DNA of 64,000 nucleotides. It comes from Galbitalea sp036271875. GTDB taxonomy: Bacteria; Actinomycetota; Actinomycetes; Actinomycetales; Microbacteriaceae. This document shows positions 16,534 through 24,573 of the stretch, one piece after another. Position 1 is the first letter of the stretch. Every line of letters starts with the position of its first letter. Both the position numbers and the translations under genes were made by a program. Under the pieces are notes generated by a model. The model worked only from the letters and a program-made list of their open reading frames with translations. It did not search any database and was not told the origin of the DNA. The DNA is taken from NCBI GenBank assembly GCA_036271875.1, contig DATAZU010000035.1, positions 82,610-146,609 of the forward strand. The letters run 5' to 3'.

Positions 16534-16592
16534 CCCCGCATTGGGGGTATCAAAACTCCCGGGAAATCAACGATTTCCCCCAAATCTGGGGG
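16534..16592. promoter_or_regulatory. Tandem CCCC(C)-TGGGGG palindromes upstream of the surface cluster
   Basis: Two similar dyads: CCCC-gcatt-GGGGG (16534-16547) and CCCCCA-aatc-TGGGGG (16577-16592), each followed by TA. Each lies in a longer direct repeat beginning GGGAAAT (16509 and 16561). Centre-to-centre spacing is 44 bp, about four helical turns. They sit 130-190 bp upstream of the first surface gene and directly after the glpX stop. This is a candidate regulator-binding array; the second could also serve as a glpX terminator. Confidence 0.5.
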
Positions 16593-16595
16593 TAG

Positions 16596-17585
16596 CTACT
16601 CGTCGAGCCATTTCTTCGCCAGATGATCGGCTTGGACCCGCCGAATCGTGCCGGAACGCGAGCGCAAAACAATGCTCTCGGTACGGATGACCGGGCCGAG
16701 CCTGCGCACGCCGGCGACCAGCTGGCCATCCGTAACGCCCGTCGCCACGAAGTAGGTGTCCTCGCTGCGCACCAGTTCGTCGGCGTCGTACACGTGGTCG
16801 AACTGCAGCCCGGCATCCAGTCCGCGCTGTTTCTGCTCATCATCCGTGGGGTAAAGAATCGTCTGGATGAGGCCGCCGAGCGCCTTCATCGCGCACGCGG
16901 TGACGACTCCCTCCGGGCTGCCGCCGATGCCGACGCACATGTCGATGCGCGTGCCGTAGCGTGCCGCGTTGATGCCTCCCGCGACATCCCCATCCAGAAG
17001 CAGTCGGGTTCCGGCGCCGGCCGCACGAATGTCATCGATCAGTTCGGCGTGGCGCGGACGGTCGAGCACGGCAATCGTCATGTCGGCAACCGACTTGCCC
17101 TTGGCCTTTGCCAGGGCGCGAATGTTTTCGCCGATGGGCTTGCGGATGTCGACGACGCCGATCCCCTCGGCCCCCGTCACGATCTTGCGCATGTAGAACA
17201 CGGTGGATGCGTCGAGCATGCTCCCCCGGTCGGCCACCGCGATCATCGAGAGCGCATTCTGGCGGCCGGCCGCGGTGAGGGAGGTTCCGTCGATCGGGTC
17301 GACCGCAATGTCGCACGCGGGACCGTTTCCGTTGCCGACGTGCTCGCCGTTGAACAGCATGGGAGCGTGGTCCTTCTCGCCTTCACCAATCACCACGACG
17401 CCGTCAAAATTGACTGTGCCGAGGAACGTGCGCATGGCATCGACGGCTGCGCCATCCGCAGCGAGCTTGTCGCCACGGCCGATAAACGGAACCGCGCGAA
17501 TCGCGGCCGCCTCGGTGGCTCGAACAAGCTCCATGGCCAAGTTGCGATCGGGAGACTGATACAGCGTCGCCGTGTCGGTGTTCAC
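16596..17585 (-). CDS. glpX: Class II fructose-1,6-bisphosphatase
   Basis: A 329-residue GlpX-type enzyme that removes the C1 phosphate from fructose-1,6-bisphosphate, the irreversible gluconeogenic step, and in actinobacteria often the only FBPase. It shows the lithium-sensitive phosphatase motifs: VVIGEGEKDHAPML, DPIDGT (metal ligands) and GGSPEGVVTACAMKALGG for substrate binding. GTG 17585 follows a GAGGA site at proper spacing. It is divergent from the class II aldolase gene, so the two opposing steps of the same node are neighbours. The length is normal. Confidence 0.95.
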   Translation of the reverse strand: MNTDTATLYQSPDRNLAMELVRATEAAAIRAVPFIGRGDKLAADGAAVDAMRTFLGTVNFDGVVVIGEGEKDHAPMLFNGEHVGNGNGPACDIAVDPIDGTSLTAAGRQNALSMIAVADRGSMLDASTVFYMRKIVTGAEGIGVVDIRKPIGENIRALAKAKGKSVADMTIAVLDRPRHAELIDDIRAAGAGTRLLLDGDVAGGINAARYGTRIDMCVGIGGSPEGVVTACAMKALGGLIQTILYPTDDEQKQRGLDAGLQFDHVYDADELVRSEDTYFVATGVTDGQLVAGVRRLGPVIRTESIVLRSRSGTIRRVQADHLAKKWLDE

Positions 17586-17735
17586 CAGGTGTCCTCACAG
17601 TGCCCGAATTGTGGGCGAGTCCCAGCGATGGTGGTGGAGATCCCGGACGGGATCAACGCTTCTGCTCAAGAGTACCGAATTCGCGACCTCGGTAGACTTG
17701 AGCCCCATCCACCTCCCATTCCCCAAGGAGCCGTC

Positions 17736-18764
17736 ATGCCCGTCGCAACCCCCGAGCAGTACGCCGAAATGCTCGACAAGGCCAAGAAGGGCGGATTCGC
17801 CTATCCCGCTGTCAATGTGTCGTCGTCTTCGACGATCAACGCGGTACTGCAGGGCCTGACCGAGGCGGGATCGGACGGCATCATCCAGGTCACGACGGGC
17901 GGCGCGGACTACTTCGCGGGGCAGACAGTCAAGAACCGCGCATCCGGTGCTCTCGCCTTCGCCGCCTTCGCGACCGAGGTGGCCAAGAACTATCCCGTAA
18001 CCGTCGCGCTGCACACCGACCACTGCCCGAAGGACGCGCTCGACGGATTCGTACTCCCCCTTCTTGCGGCGTCCGAGGCCGAAGTCAAGGCGGGTCGCAA
18101 CCCGATCTTCCAGTCGCACATGTGGGACGGCTCGGCCGTACCGCTCGACGAGAACATCGAGATCGCCAGGACACTCCTTCCGCGGATGCAGGCAATCCAT
18201 GCCATCCTCGAGGTCGAGATCGGCGTCGTCGGCGGCGAAGAGGACGGCGTACAGCACGAGGGTACGAACGACGCGCTGTACACGACGCTCGGGGATGTCG
18301 AGAAAGTCGTGGATGCTCTCGGTCTCGGTGACCAGGGACGGTACATCGCGGCACTCACGTTCGGCAACGTGCACGGCGTGTACAAGCCGGGCAACGTGAA
18401 GCTGCGACCGGAACTGCTCGGCGAGATCCAGGCCGGCATCGCGTTGAAGTTCGACACATCCGCGAAGCCACTCGACCTCGTCTTCCACGGCGGATCCGGG
18501 TCGTCGGATGCCGAGATCGCGGAGGCCGTCGCGAGCGGCGTCATCAAGATGAACATCGACACCGATACGCAGTACGCGTTCACGCGGTCGATTGCCGACA
18601 CCATGTTCAAGAACTACGACGGTGTGCTCAAGGTCGACGGCGAGGTCGGCAACAAGAAGATCTACGACCCGCGGGCGTGGGGGAAGATCGCCGAGACGGC
18701 CATGGCGGCGCGCGTCGTCCAGGCGACGCAGCAGTTGGGGTCGGCTGGGCACTCGGGGAAGTAA
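17736..18764 (+). CDS. fba: Class II fructose-bisphosphate aldolase
   Basis: A 342-residue zinc-dependent aldolase cleaving fructose-1,6-bisphosphate to glyceraldehyde-3-phosphate and dihydroxyacetone phosphate. Visible motifs are AFAAFATEV, the zinc-binding VALHTDHCPKDALDGF, EVEIGVVGGEEDG and the phosphate-binding HGGSGSSDAEI with NIDTDTQYAF. ATG 17736 is fixed by AAGGAG six bases upstream. An in-frame upstream extension through the region opposite glpX is spurious. It is convergent with the MarR gene, with a short hairpin (18764-18791) between them. Confidence 0.95.
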   Translation: MPVATPEQYAEMLDKAKKGGFAYPAVNVSSSSTINAVLQGLTEAGSDGIIQVTTGGADYFAGQTVKNRASGALAFAAFATEVAKNYPVTVALHTDHCPKDALDGFVLPLLAASEAEVKAGRNPIFQSHMWDGSAVPLDENIEIARTLLPRMQAIHAILEVEIGVVGGEEDGVQHEGTNDALYTTLGDVEKVVDALGLGDQGRYIAALTFGNVHGVYKPGNVKLRPELLGEIQAGIALKFDTSAKPLDLVFHGGSGSSDAEIAEAVASGVIKMNIDTDTQYAFTRSIADTMFKNYDGVLKVDGEVGNKKIYDPRAWGKIAETAMAARVVQATQQLGSAGHSGK

Positions 18765-18791
18765 CTCGGGGATCGCATTACAAGCCCGAGT
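18764..18791. terminator. Short convergent hairpin
   Basis: ACTCGGG (18764-18770) pairs with CCCGAGT (18785-18791), loop 14 nt, spanning the aldolase stop and the last codons of the convergent MarR gene. It could terminate both transcripts, but the stem is only 7 bp and no T-tract follows. Confidence 0.35.
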
Positions 18792-19239
18792 TCCGGCGGC
18801 GCTCGAGGGCGGTGCCCGCGGGCGTCCCTGTAAGCAGGGTTCGGGCTACCGCGAGAACGGTGTCTACGCGAACCTCGGCGACTGCGGAGTCGATTGCGGC
18901 GTACATTGCCTCTTCGACTTGAGCGACTGCGCTAGACAGTTGTTTGCCCCTGACGGTTAGTTCGAGGGTGACCGCCCGCCGGTCGTTACGGTCGACGGTG
19001 CGCTGGACGGCACCGCTGGTCACCAGACGGTCGACCAGTCGACTGGGACCAGTGCCGGACTCGCAGATGAGCAGCTCGCCCAGCGCCGTCAGGGTCAGCG
19101 GGGCGTAGTCGTCCAAGACTCTCAGGACCTCTGCCTGCGCCGGAGTTAGACCCACTGGTTTTAGGGCTGCGATCAGATTGCGGTTGCCCTCACGCTGGAG
19201 CGCGAGGATCGCGTAGCGCAGTTCTTCACTCGGCCGCAT
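18778..19239 (-). CDS. MarR-family transcriptional regulator
   Basis: A 153-residue winged-helix regulator. The helix-turn-helix is TLTALGELLICESGTGPSRLVDRLV and the wing is VQRTVDRNDRRAVTLELTVRGKQL, the DxRDxR signature region of MarR proteins. It is transcribed divergently from the metallo-beta-lactamase-fold gene with an 80-bp gap containing a good dyad (19276-19304), so it most likely represses that gene and itself. ATG 19239 is chosen over 19272 because GGAAGGA lies upstream of it and because 19272 would run into the dyad. Confidence 0.88.
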   Translation of the reverse strand: MRPSEELRYAILALQREGNRNLIAALKPVGLTPAQAEVLRVLDDYAPLTLTALGELLICESGTGPSRLVDRLVTSGAVQRTVDRNDRRAVTLELTVRGKQLSSAVAQVEEAMYAAIDSAVAEVRVDTVLAVARTLLTGTPAGTALERRRNSGL

Positions 19240-19260
19240 CCGGCGTCCTTCCGTTTTCGG

Positions 19261-19304
19261 TTGCCAATACATGTCGTATCAGTTATTGTCGTGTTACCTA
19301 ATAC
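19261..19304. promoter_or_regulatory. Divergent promoter with MarR-type operator dyad
   Basis: A plausible plus-strand promoter has -35 TTGCCA (19261-19266), a 17-nt spacer and -10 TATTGT (19284-19289). Over it lies an imperfect dyad, GTATCAGTTA (19276-19285) and TACCTAATAC (19295-19304), arms matching at 8 of 10 positions with 9 bp between. Binding here would block the lactonase-like gene and lie just upstream of the marR start. Confidence 0.5.
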
Positions 19305-19319
19305 TAACAAGGAGTCCTC

Positions 19320-20198
19320 ATGAATCGCACGGATCCGATTGCGCGTGTCGCAGTCGTCAGCACGGGCTCGGTTTCCATCCGCCCGGAACACGTCGGGCCG
19401 ACGCGAAAGAGCCAGACGCACTGGCTGCTCACCTCACGGCGGTGGACACAGCCGCTGCCGATCAACGTCTACGTGATCGAGCACGAGCGCGGGCTCCTGC
19501 TGTTCGACACCGGCCAGGATCGCGCATCCGTCACCGATCCGGACTACTTTCCGGGTGGCATCCTCGGTCGCATTTATTCGCGGCTCGCGCGATTCACGAT
19601 CGGCGATGGTGACACCCTGACCGCGCAACTCGCTGCTGCGGGATTCGAGATCGCCGACGTGACAACCGTCATTCTCTCGCACCTTCATCAGGACCACATC
19701 GGTGGCCTCGGCGAGCTCGGTCATGCAGAGATCCTGGTGAGTGATGACGAATACCGCACGATGGATGCACGACATCCTGAACTGGATGGCGTGCTTCTCG
19801 ATCACCTTCGGATGCCCGGCATCCGCTGGTCCCCGTTAATCATGACCGAACTCGCGGATCCCGGCATCCGTCCGTTCACGCGCGGCCACGACATCTTCGG
19901 CGACGGTTCGCTCGTACTCCTTTCGACGCCAGGGCACACTCCCGGGTCGATTTCGCTACTGGTTCGTCGTCCTGGGTATCCGCCGCTCCTGCTGGTCGGC
20001 GACTTGACCTACGACATCGCGCTCATGGAGGCAGGGGGCGTTCCCGGATCGGGCGACCGAAAGCGGATGCACGAGTCCAGCGCCCTTGTTGCCCAGCTCG
20101 CCAAGAACCTCCCGGGACTCGTCGTGCTCGCCGCCCACGAACCGACCTCGGCCGCTCGTCTCGCTGCGGCTACTCGCTCGGCGCGATCCGGAACTTGA
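19320..20198 (+). CDS. MBL-fold metallo-hydrolase (N-acyl-homoserine lactonase-like)
   Basis: A 292-residue metallo-beta-lactamase-fold hydrolase. The metal-binding motif is LSHLHQDHIGGLGEL (HxHxDH), with downstream STPGHTPGSISLLVR for the third histidine and LLVGDLTYD for the bridging Asp. The N-terminal layout (PLPINVYVIEHERGLLLFDTGQD) is that of AHL-lactonase-like enzymes of the AiiA/AttM group. A quorum-quenching or other lactonase role is possible but substrates in this fold are diverse. AAGGAG precedes the ATG. It is divergent from and probably controlled by the adjacent MarR regulator. The last 29 bp overlap the convergent membrane-protein gene. Confidence 0.82.
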   Translation: MNRTDPIARVAVVSTGSVSIRPEHVGPTRKSQTHWLLTSRRWTQPLPINVYVIEHERGLLLFDTGQDRASVTDPDYFPGGILGRIYSRLARFTIGDGDTLTAQLAAAGFEIADVTTVILSHLHQDHIGGLGELGHAEILVSDDEYRTMDARHPELDGVLLDHLRMPGIRWSPLIMTELADPGIRPFTRGHDIFGDGSLVLLSTPGHTPGSISLLVRRPGYPPLLLVGDLTYDIALMEAGGVPGSGDRKRMHESSALVAQLAKNLPGLVVLAAHEPTSAARLAAATRSARSGT

Positions 20199-21300
20199 GC
20201 ATGAGGCTGCGACCGTCGTCCCACGACAGGTCGTCGACGGTCGTCTTCAGCGTGAGGTAGTACGGCGCGAGGAGGAGCAGGCGGCGGCCCTCGGGCAGGT
20301 CGACGTCGATGCTGAGGGCCACGGCGGTCCCGCCATCCGGCTGTCCGCGAAGCTCGATGAGCAGTGATCGACGATCCACCGCCGTGGTGTCCATCGCCGC
20401 AACCAGGAGACCGCGCAGCGCCGCTCGCTGGGACTCATTCATTGAGTCAGCCAGACGGGACGGGTCGCTGACGATGATGCCGGTCTCGATCGCGAGAGTG
20501 TCCAGCCAGCTTCTGGTCGTTACCGAAACCAGGTCGGTTCGTAGCCGGCGAGCGAGCTGCGCAGCGAGCGCGCGATTCTCGGGCGTAATCACCCCGGCGG
20601 CAGCGACCTCCTGCAGGAACGGGACGACGCGAGCGCTTAGCCGGGCGACGCTGTTCCGCCGGAGGCTGTCGTCGACCGACTCCGAGGTGGGATAGAACTC
20701 CTCCGTTCCCGCGGAGGTGTCCAGCATCGCGAGTGTTCGCGAGACGACCGTGTACGAGAACACGATGCCGGCGGTCGAACCGATCAGGGTTGGTCCAATG
20801 AGCAGGACGCTCATTGTCGCCGGCGGCCAATACGAGGTCTCGGTCGAGAACACGATCCAGCCGACCACGCCGACGAAGACCAGGATCGGGACGGCGCAGA
20901 TGAGCTGTTTGCGCGGAGTGCAATACGGAGCAATACCGACGAGCGTTACCCCAAGGGCGATGCCGGGCCACCACTGCGACAGCGGCAGCGTGCCTCCGTA
21001 TGTGCCGATCGCCGACACGACGAGACCGGCACAGGCGAGCGCGAGGATGGCGGCGGCGTCTCGAAGACGGAACCTGCCGCGACTGGGCTGGACGCTCACC
21101 GCGGTCAGCAAACCTGCCCCCAGGAAGAAGGGCATCGCCGCGAATTGAAGGAACACACTCGACCAGGAATCCCAGAACAGTGCGGTGATGACGAGGCCCT
21201 GGATTACGCCTGCCACCGAAAAAATCACGGGCATCCACGGACCGGTGAACCAGCTAACCGGGTCGACGTCCTGTGGGGACTTGGTCCACGCGCTAGGCAT
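20170..21300 (-). CDS. Membrane protein with degenerate kinase-like C-terminal domain
   Basis: A 376-residue protein with about six hydrophobic helices in the first 190 residues (PVIFSVAGVIQGLVITALFW, AAILALACAGLVVSAIGTY, LIGPTLIGSTAGIVFSYTVV among them), then a cytosolic region of about 180 residues. The cytosolic end (AALRGLLVAAMDTTAVDRRSLLIELRG ... GTAVALSIDVDLPEGRRLLLL) has the helix-strand layout of a GHKL ATPase domain, but no N-box Asn or DxGxG motif is seen. The preceding kinase gene overlaps its start by 8 bp. It may be a pseudokinase partner of that kinase. No named family was recognised. Confidence 0.6.
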   Translation of the reverse strand: MPSAWTKSPQDVDPVSWFTGPWMPVIFSVAGVIQGLVITALFWDSWSSVFLQFAAMPFFLGAGLLTAVSVQPSRGRFRLRDAAAILALACAGLVVSAIGTYGGTLPLSQWWPGIALGVTLVGIAPYCTPRKQLICAVPILVFVGVVGWIVFSTETSYWPPATMSVLLIGPTLIGSTAGIVFSYTVVSRTLAMLDTSAGTEEFYPTSESVDDSLRRNSVARLSARVVPFLQEVAAAGVITPENRALAAQLARRLRTDLVSVTTRSWLDTLAIETGIIVSDPSRLADSMNESQRAALRGLLVAAMDTTAVDRRSLLIELRGQPDGGTAVALSIDVDLPEGRRLLLLAPYYLTLKTTVDDLSWDDGRSLMLKFRIAPSE

Positions 21301-22543
21301 TTTGCTCCCCCGTGTCGCCCCCGGCGAGAAGCGGAAGCGTGAACAGCACGGACGTACCCTGTCCGGGCGCCGTCCAGACCTTGACCGTGCCGCCCTCGGA
21401 TTCCACCCGTCCGAACACCGAGGATTTCAGGCCGAGTCGGTCAGCGGGCACGTCGGACAGATCGAATCCGGTACCGGCATCGCTCACCGTCCAGGTGATA
21501 TAGGACTCCGTTGCGCTGACCACAATCTCGGCGGCGTCTACTCCGGAGTGCGATAGGACGTTTTCGAGACACGCGCGCAGCGCTCCGACCGCCGCGGTCA
21601 CCGCGTCCTGCGTCATATGCGCGACCGTCCCGGTGTCACCCGTGAACTCGACGTTCAGGCCACGCCATTGAAAGTCACTGATCAGCTGGGTCATCTGATT
21701 GCGCAGCGATCCGTCGCTCGGGTCGACGATGACCTTTGACTCCTCAGGATCGAGGAGGTTCGTGTTGGCCAGCGTTCCGATGTCCACCGTCATCCGGACC
21801 CTCATTCGCGCATCGAGAACATCCGGCCCGTTGATGATGAGGGCGAGGTCGTTGAGCACGGTGTCGTGCATGAGGGCGACCGTCCGCTGTTCGGTCGTTC
21901 GTTCGGCCTCGATACGACGCGTCTCGTGTCGCATCTGCAGAAAATCGGGAACTCGTCGACGCTGCGTACGCTGGACAATCGACAACCCGAGAAACACCGC
22001 ACAGTAGTTGGCCAGCGTGATTGCCGGGCCATTTCCCAGTTGGATGGGAATCCCCAGCTGCAGATCGACGGCTACGGTCGCCGCGACACCAACCAGAAAT
22101 CCAGCGATGCCCCAGGCAACGGCAGGAAGTGGTCGTGAGCCGGGCGTGCCGACAAGGATGATCACCGTCGCCGGTCGATTTACGACGACCAACGCCGCGG
22201 GCAGCAACCCGGTGTGATGGTTCAGGACGGAGTACAGGAACGCGTAGTCGGCGAGGCCACCGACGAGGATGAACGCGACCAGCGAGATCCGGCTGGTCCG
22301 CAGCGTGGCAACCAGGAGAGCCACCAGCATCACGCCAAGCGCAACGAGCGGCAGCGCAACGCTCCCAAGCAGGTGATTTCGGTCGAACACGACGAGAATG
22401 CCGGCGATGCTCACCAGGATGACCCCGCCGGCGATGGCGTGGGCGGTGCGCGTGACAGCGAAGACACTCACTCCCGCCGCGACGCGCCGCGGAAGTACAG
22501 GCACGCGCGCGATGCCTTCACTCACCTGAACAGGAAACCACAC
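21293..22543 (-). CDS. Sensor histidine kinase (HisKA_3/NarL-type)
   Basis: About 416 residues. An N-terminal membrane region of roughly six helices (HAIAGGVILVSIAGILVVF, LPLVALGVMLVALLVATL, FILVGGLADYAFLYSVL and more) is followed by a dimerisation helix with the phosphoacceptor His in ALMHDTVLNDLALI. A GHKL ATPase domain follows: N-box ACLENVLSHSGV, G1 VSDAGTGFDL and the end GTSVLFTLPLLAGG. HisKA_3 kinases normally pair with LuxR-type response regulators, but none is adjacent. The start is uncertain: GTG 22543 and GTG 22525 are both possible, while longer versions overlap the DUF6264-like gene. It is coupled to the downstream membrane protein by an 8-bp overlap. Confidence 0.8.
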   Translation of the reverse strand: MWFPVQVSEGIARVPVLPRRVAAGVSVFAVTRTAHAIAGGVILVSIAGILVVFDRNHLLGSVALPLVALGVMLVALLVATLRTSRISLVAFILVGGLADYAFLYSVLNHHTGLLPAALVVVNRPATVIILVGTPGSRPLPAVAWGIAGFLVGVAATVAVDLQLGIPIQLGNGPAITLANYCAVFLGLSIVQRTQRRRVPDFLQMRHETRRIEAERTTEQRTVALMHDTVLNDLALIINGPDVLDARMRVRMTVDIGTLANTNLLDPEESKVIVDPSDGSLRNQMTQLISDFQWRGLNVEFTGDTGTVAHMTQDAVTAAVGALRACLENVLSHSGVDAAEIVVSATESYITWTVSDAGTGFDLSDVPADRLGLKSSVFGRVESEGGTVKVWTAPGQGTSVLFTLPLLAGGDTGEQNA

Positions 22544-22595
22544 CCCGAGACTCTCGCGGGGTGCACACGCGGCACCGACGGCTAGTGCGAGAAGC

Positions 22596-23099
22596 TCAGG
22601 TTCCCAGTTGAGTGACGAATGATGGCGCATAGAGCGCCAGCAGAATCGCGGCCACCAGCACAAACAGCAAGAACCCGACGACGGGGATGTACCCGGATGT
22701 TCGTCCCCGCCGCATCATGACCACCGAGAAAAGCAGAGTCGCAACGTAGATCACGACGTTGGCGATGAGGATAGGCACACCCGCCGTATTCACCGACGAG
22801 GGAACGGATGCAGACGAGGTGCCCGACGCCGCCATGGCCGTTCGCAGAGTGCTCGCCAGACTCAGGTAGGCGGGCACGTTACTGAACAGGCTGAGCGCGC
22901 CAATCGCGAGCAGAAAGACGGTCAGAAAACGATTTGCATAGCCGGGCTGACGATTCAGATATGCGGGCGCCACCGTCGTGTCGGGAGCGGGGGTTGTCGG
23001 CTCGGGGGCAGGAGGCACATATTTGTGCCCCATCGCCTCGGCCTGTTGTTCCGGCGTGGCGTATTCGCCATATTGCGGCCTGGGTCGATCGTCGGTCAT
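22596..23099 (-). CDS. DUF6264-like membrane protein
   Basis: A 167-residue protein with a cytosolic Pro/Ala-rich N-terminus (YATPEQQAEAMGHKYVPP and following) and three hydrophobic helices (FLTVFLLAIGALSLFSNV, VPILIANVVIYVATLLFSVV, VGFLLFVLVAAILLALY). This pattern matches a family restricted to Microbacteriaceae-type actinobacteria (DUF6264). It is followed by the histidine kinase gene on the same strand and preceded by ispH. Function unknown. Confidence 0.6.
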   Translation of the reverse strand: MTDDRPRPQYGEYATPEQQAEAMGHKYVPPAPEPTTPAPDTTVAPAYLNRQPGYANRFLTVFLLAIGALSLFSNVPAYLSLASTLRTAMAASGTSSASVPSSVNTAGVPILIANVVIYVATLLFSVVMMRRGRTSGYIPVVGFLLFVLVAAILLALYAPSFVTQLGT

Positions 23100-23120
23100 G
23101 CTTCCACCGTCTCGTTTCCT

Positions 23121-24206
23121 TCACTGCCAGTCGAGTCGACGGACCCGACCGCCCAGCCCACGTTCATCGGGATTTCCACTCGAGTCGGTGCGAAGCTCTC
23201 GGGGCAGGGAGAACATCAGATCCTCCTCGGCCGTGACAATCTGCTCGACGCTCGAGTATCCGGCATCCGCGAGGTCATCGAGTACCTCCTGCACCAGAAC
23301 CTCGGGAACGGAGGCACCGGAGGTCACGCCAACCGTCAGGACACCATCGAGCCATGCCTGCGCGATCTCGCTGGCGTAGTCCACCCGGTAAGCGGCGGTT
23401 GCACCATTCTCGAGCGCAACATCCACCAGTCGCACGGTGTTTGAGCTGTTCGCCGAACCGACGACGATCACCAGGTCGGCTTCCTGCGCGACCTTCTTGA
23501 TGGCAACCTGGCGGTTCTGCGTCGCGTAACAGATGTCGTCGCTCGGCGGATCCTCGAGGTTCGGGAAACGCTCGCGAAGAAGACGGACGGTCTGCATGGT
23601 TTCATCGACGCTGAGCGTTGTTTGTGACAGCCAGACGACGTGGTCGGGATCCTTGACCGTGATGGCCTGGACATCCGCGGGCGAGTTGACAAGGGTGGTG
23701 CGCTCGGGCGCGAAGCCCATGGTGCCCTCGACCTCTTCGTGACCGCGGTGGCCGATGAGCAGGATCTCGTAGCCGTCGCGAGCGAAACGGCTCGCCTCGC
23801 GATGTACCTTGGTCACCAACGGGCAGGTTGCGTCGATGGCATCGAGGCCACGCTGCTCCGCGGCCTCGACGACGGATGGCGCAACCCCGTGGGCGCTAAA
23901 GACGACGTGAGCGCCCTCGGGAACCTCGGCGACATCATCCACAAAGATCGCTCCGCTCTTTTCGAGCGTCGACACGACATGGACGTTGTGCACGATCTGC
24001 TTGCGCACGTACACCGGCTCCCCAAACTTCTGCAGCGCCTTCTCGACCGCGATGACCGCGCGGTCCACTCCCGCACAGTATCCACGGGGCGCGGCGAGCA
24101 GGACACGTTTCTGCCCAGCGACGGGCTTGTCCTTTAGCCTGTTACGTACCGCGGGAACTCGCGGTATCGAAAGGCTGACGGCGGCGCCGTTGGAGATGAT
24201 GCTCAC
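23121..24206 (-). CDS. ispH: 4-hydroxy-3-methylbut-2-enyl diphosphate reductase
   Basis: A 361-residue iron-sulfur enzyme making IPP and DMAPP in the last step of the MEP pathway. The three cluster cysteines are in LLAAPRGYCAGVDRAV, DATCPLVTKVH and ICYATQNRQVA. Also visible are HGVAPSVVEAAEQRG, GHRGHEEVEGTMG and the ligand-binding VVGSANSSNT followed by TSGASVPE. GTG 24206 is chosen: upstream codons in frame are unlike family N-termini. It is divergent from the TfoX-like/xseA cluster; ispH next to xseA is conserved actinobacterial synteny. Confidence 0.95.
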   Translation of the reverse strand: MSIISNGAAVSLSIPRVPAVRNRLKDKPVAGQKRVLLAAPRGYCAGVDRAVIAVEKALQKFGEPVYVRKQIVHNVHVVSTLEKSGAIFVDDVAEVPEGAHVVFSAHGVAPSVVEAAEQRGLDAIDATCPLVTKVHREASRFARDGYEILLIGHRGHEEVEGTMGFAPERTTLVNSPADVQAITVKDPDHVVWLSQTTLSVDETMQTVRLLRERFPNLEDPPSDDICYATQNRQVAIKKVAQEADLVIVVGSANSSNTVRLVDVALENGATAAYRVDYASEIAQAWLDGVLTVGVTSGASVPEVLVQEVLDDLADAGYSSVEQIVTAEEDLMFSLPRELRTDSSGNPDERGLGGRVRRLDWQ

Positions 24207-24255
24207 GGCACCAGATTCTACCGGCGGCACATGCGAGCTTGACTGGAGACGACCA

Positions 24256-24573
24256 ATGGCTAACGCTGGCGCAATCGACCGCTGGGATGACCTCGTCCTC
24301 GAATTCACGGACGAGCCGGGTGTGACGCTCACATCCGACGGGCTTGCTGTGAACGGGTCACTGTTCGCTTTTCGCGACGGCGATGACGTCGTTGTTGACG
24401 TCAGTGTCGACCGCGCCGCGGATCTGGTTCGCCGCGGGATGGCCGCGCACTACAAGCACGACGGTGCGCGCTCGCGCGATTGGGTGAGCATCAGCGACCT
24501 GACGCTGTGGTCCGAATTGGTACGTGAGGCTCACGAATACGTTGGCGAGCCGCCCGTCGGCGGTCAGTCGTGA
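24256..24573 (+). CDS. TfoX-N/YjbR-like small protein
   Basis: A 105-residue protein. VTLTSDGLAVNGSLFAFRDGDDVVVDVSVDRAADLVRRG, followed by RDWVSISDLTLWSELVREAHEYV, matches the layout of the TfoX N-terminal or MmcQ/YjbR-type fold (FG..nGk.Fa, then K/aRaaeL, then reWV). It overlaps the xseA GTG by four bases (GTGA), so the two are translationally coupled. The function of stand-alone TfoX-N proteins is unclear. Confidence 0.65.
   Translation: MANAGAIDRWDDLVLEFTDEPGVTLTSDGLAVNGSLFAFRDGDDVVVDVSVDRAADLVRRGMAAHYKHDGARSRDWVSISDLTLWSELVREAHEYVGEPPVGGQS

Noticed and set aside
16623..17735. Long open frame opposite glpX in frame with the aldolase gene
   Set aside because: It lies entirely antisense to a clear glpX gene, has no family features, and the aldolase has its own AAGGAG and ATG at 17736.
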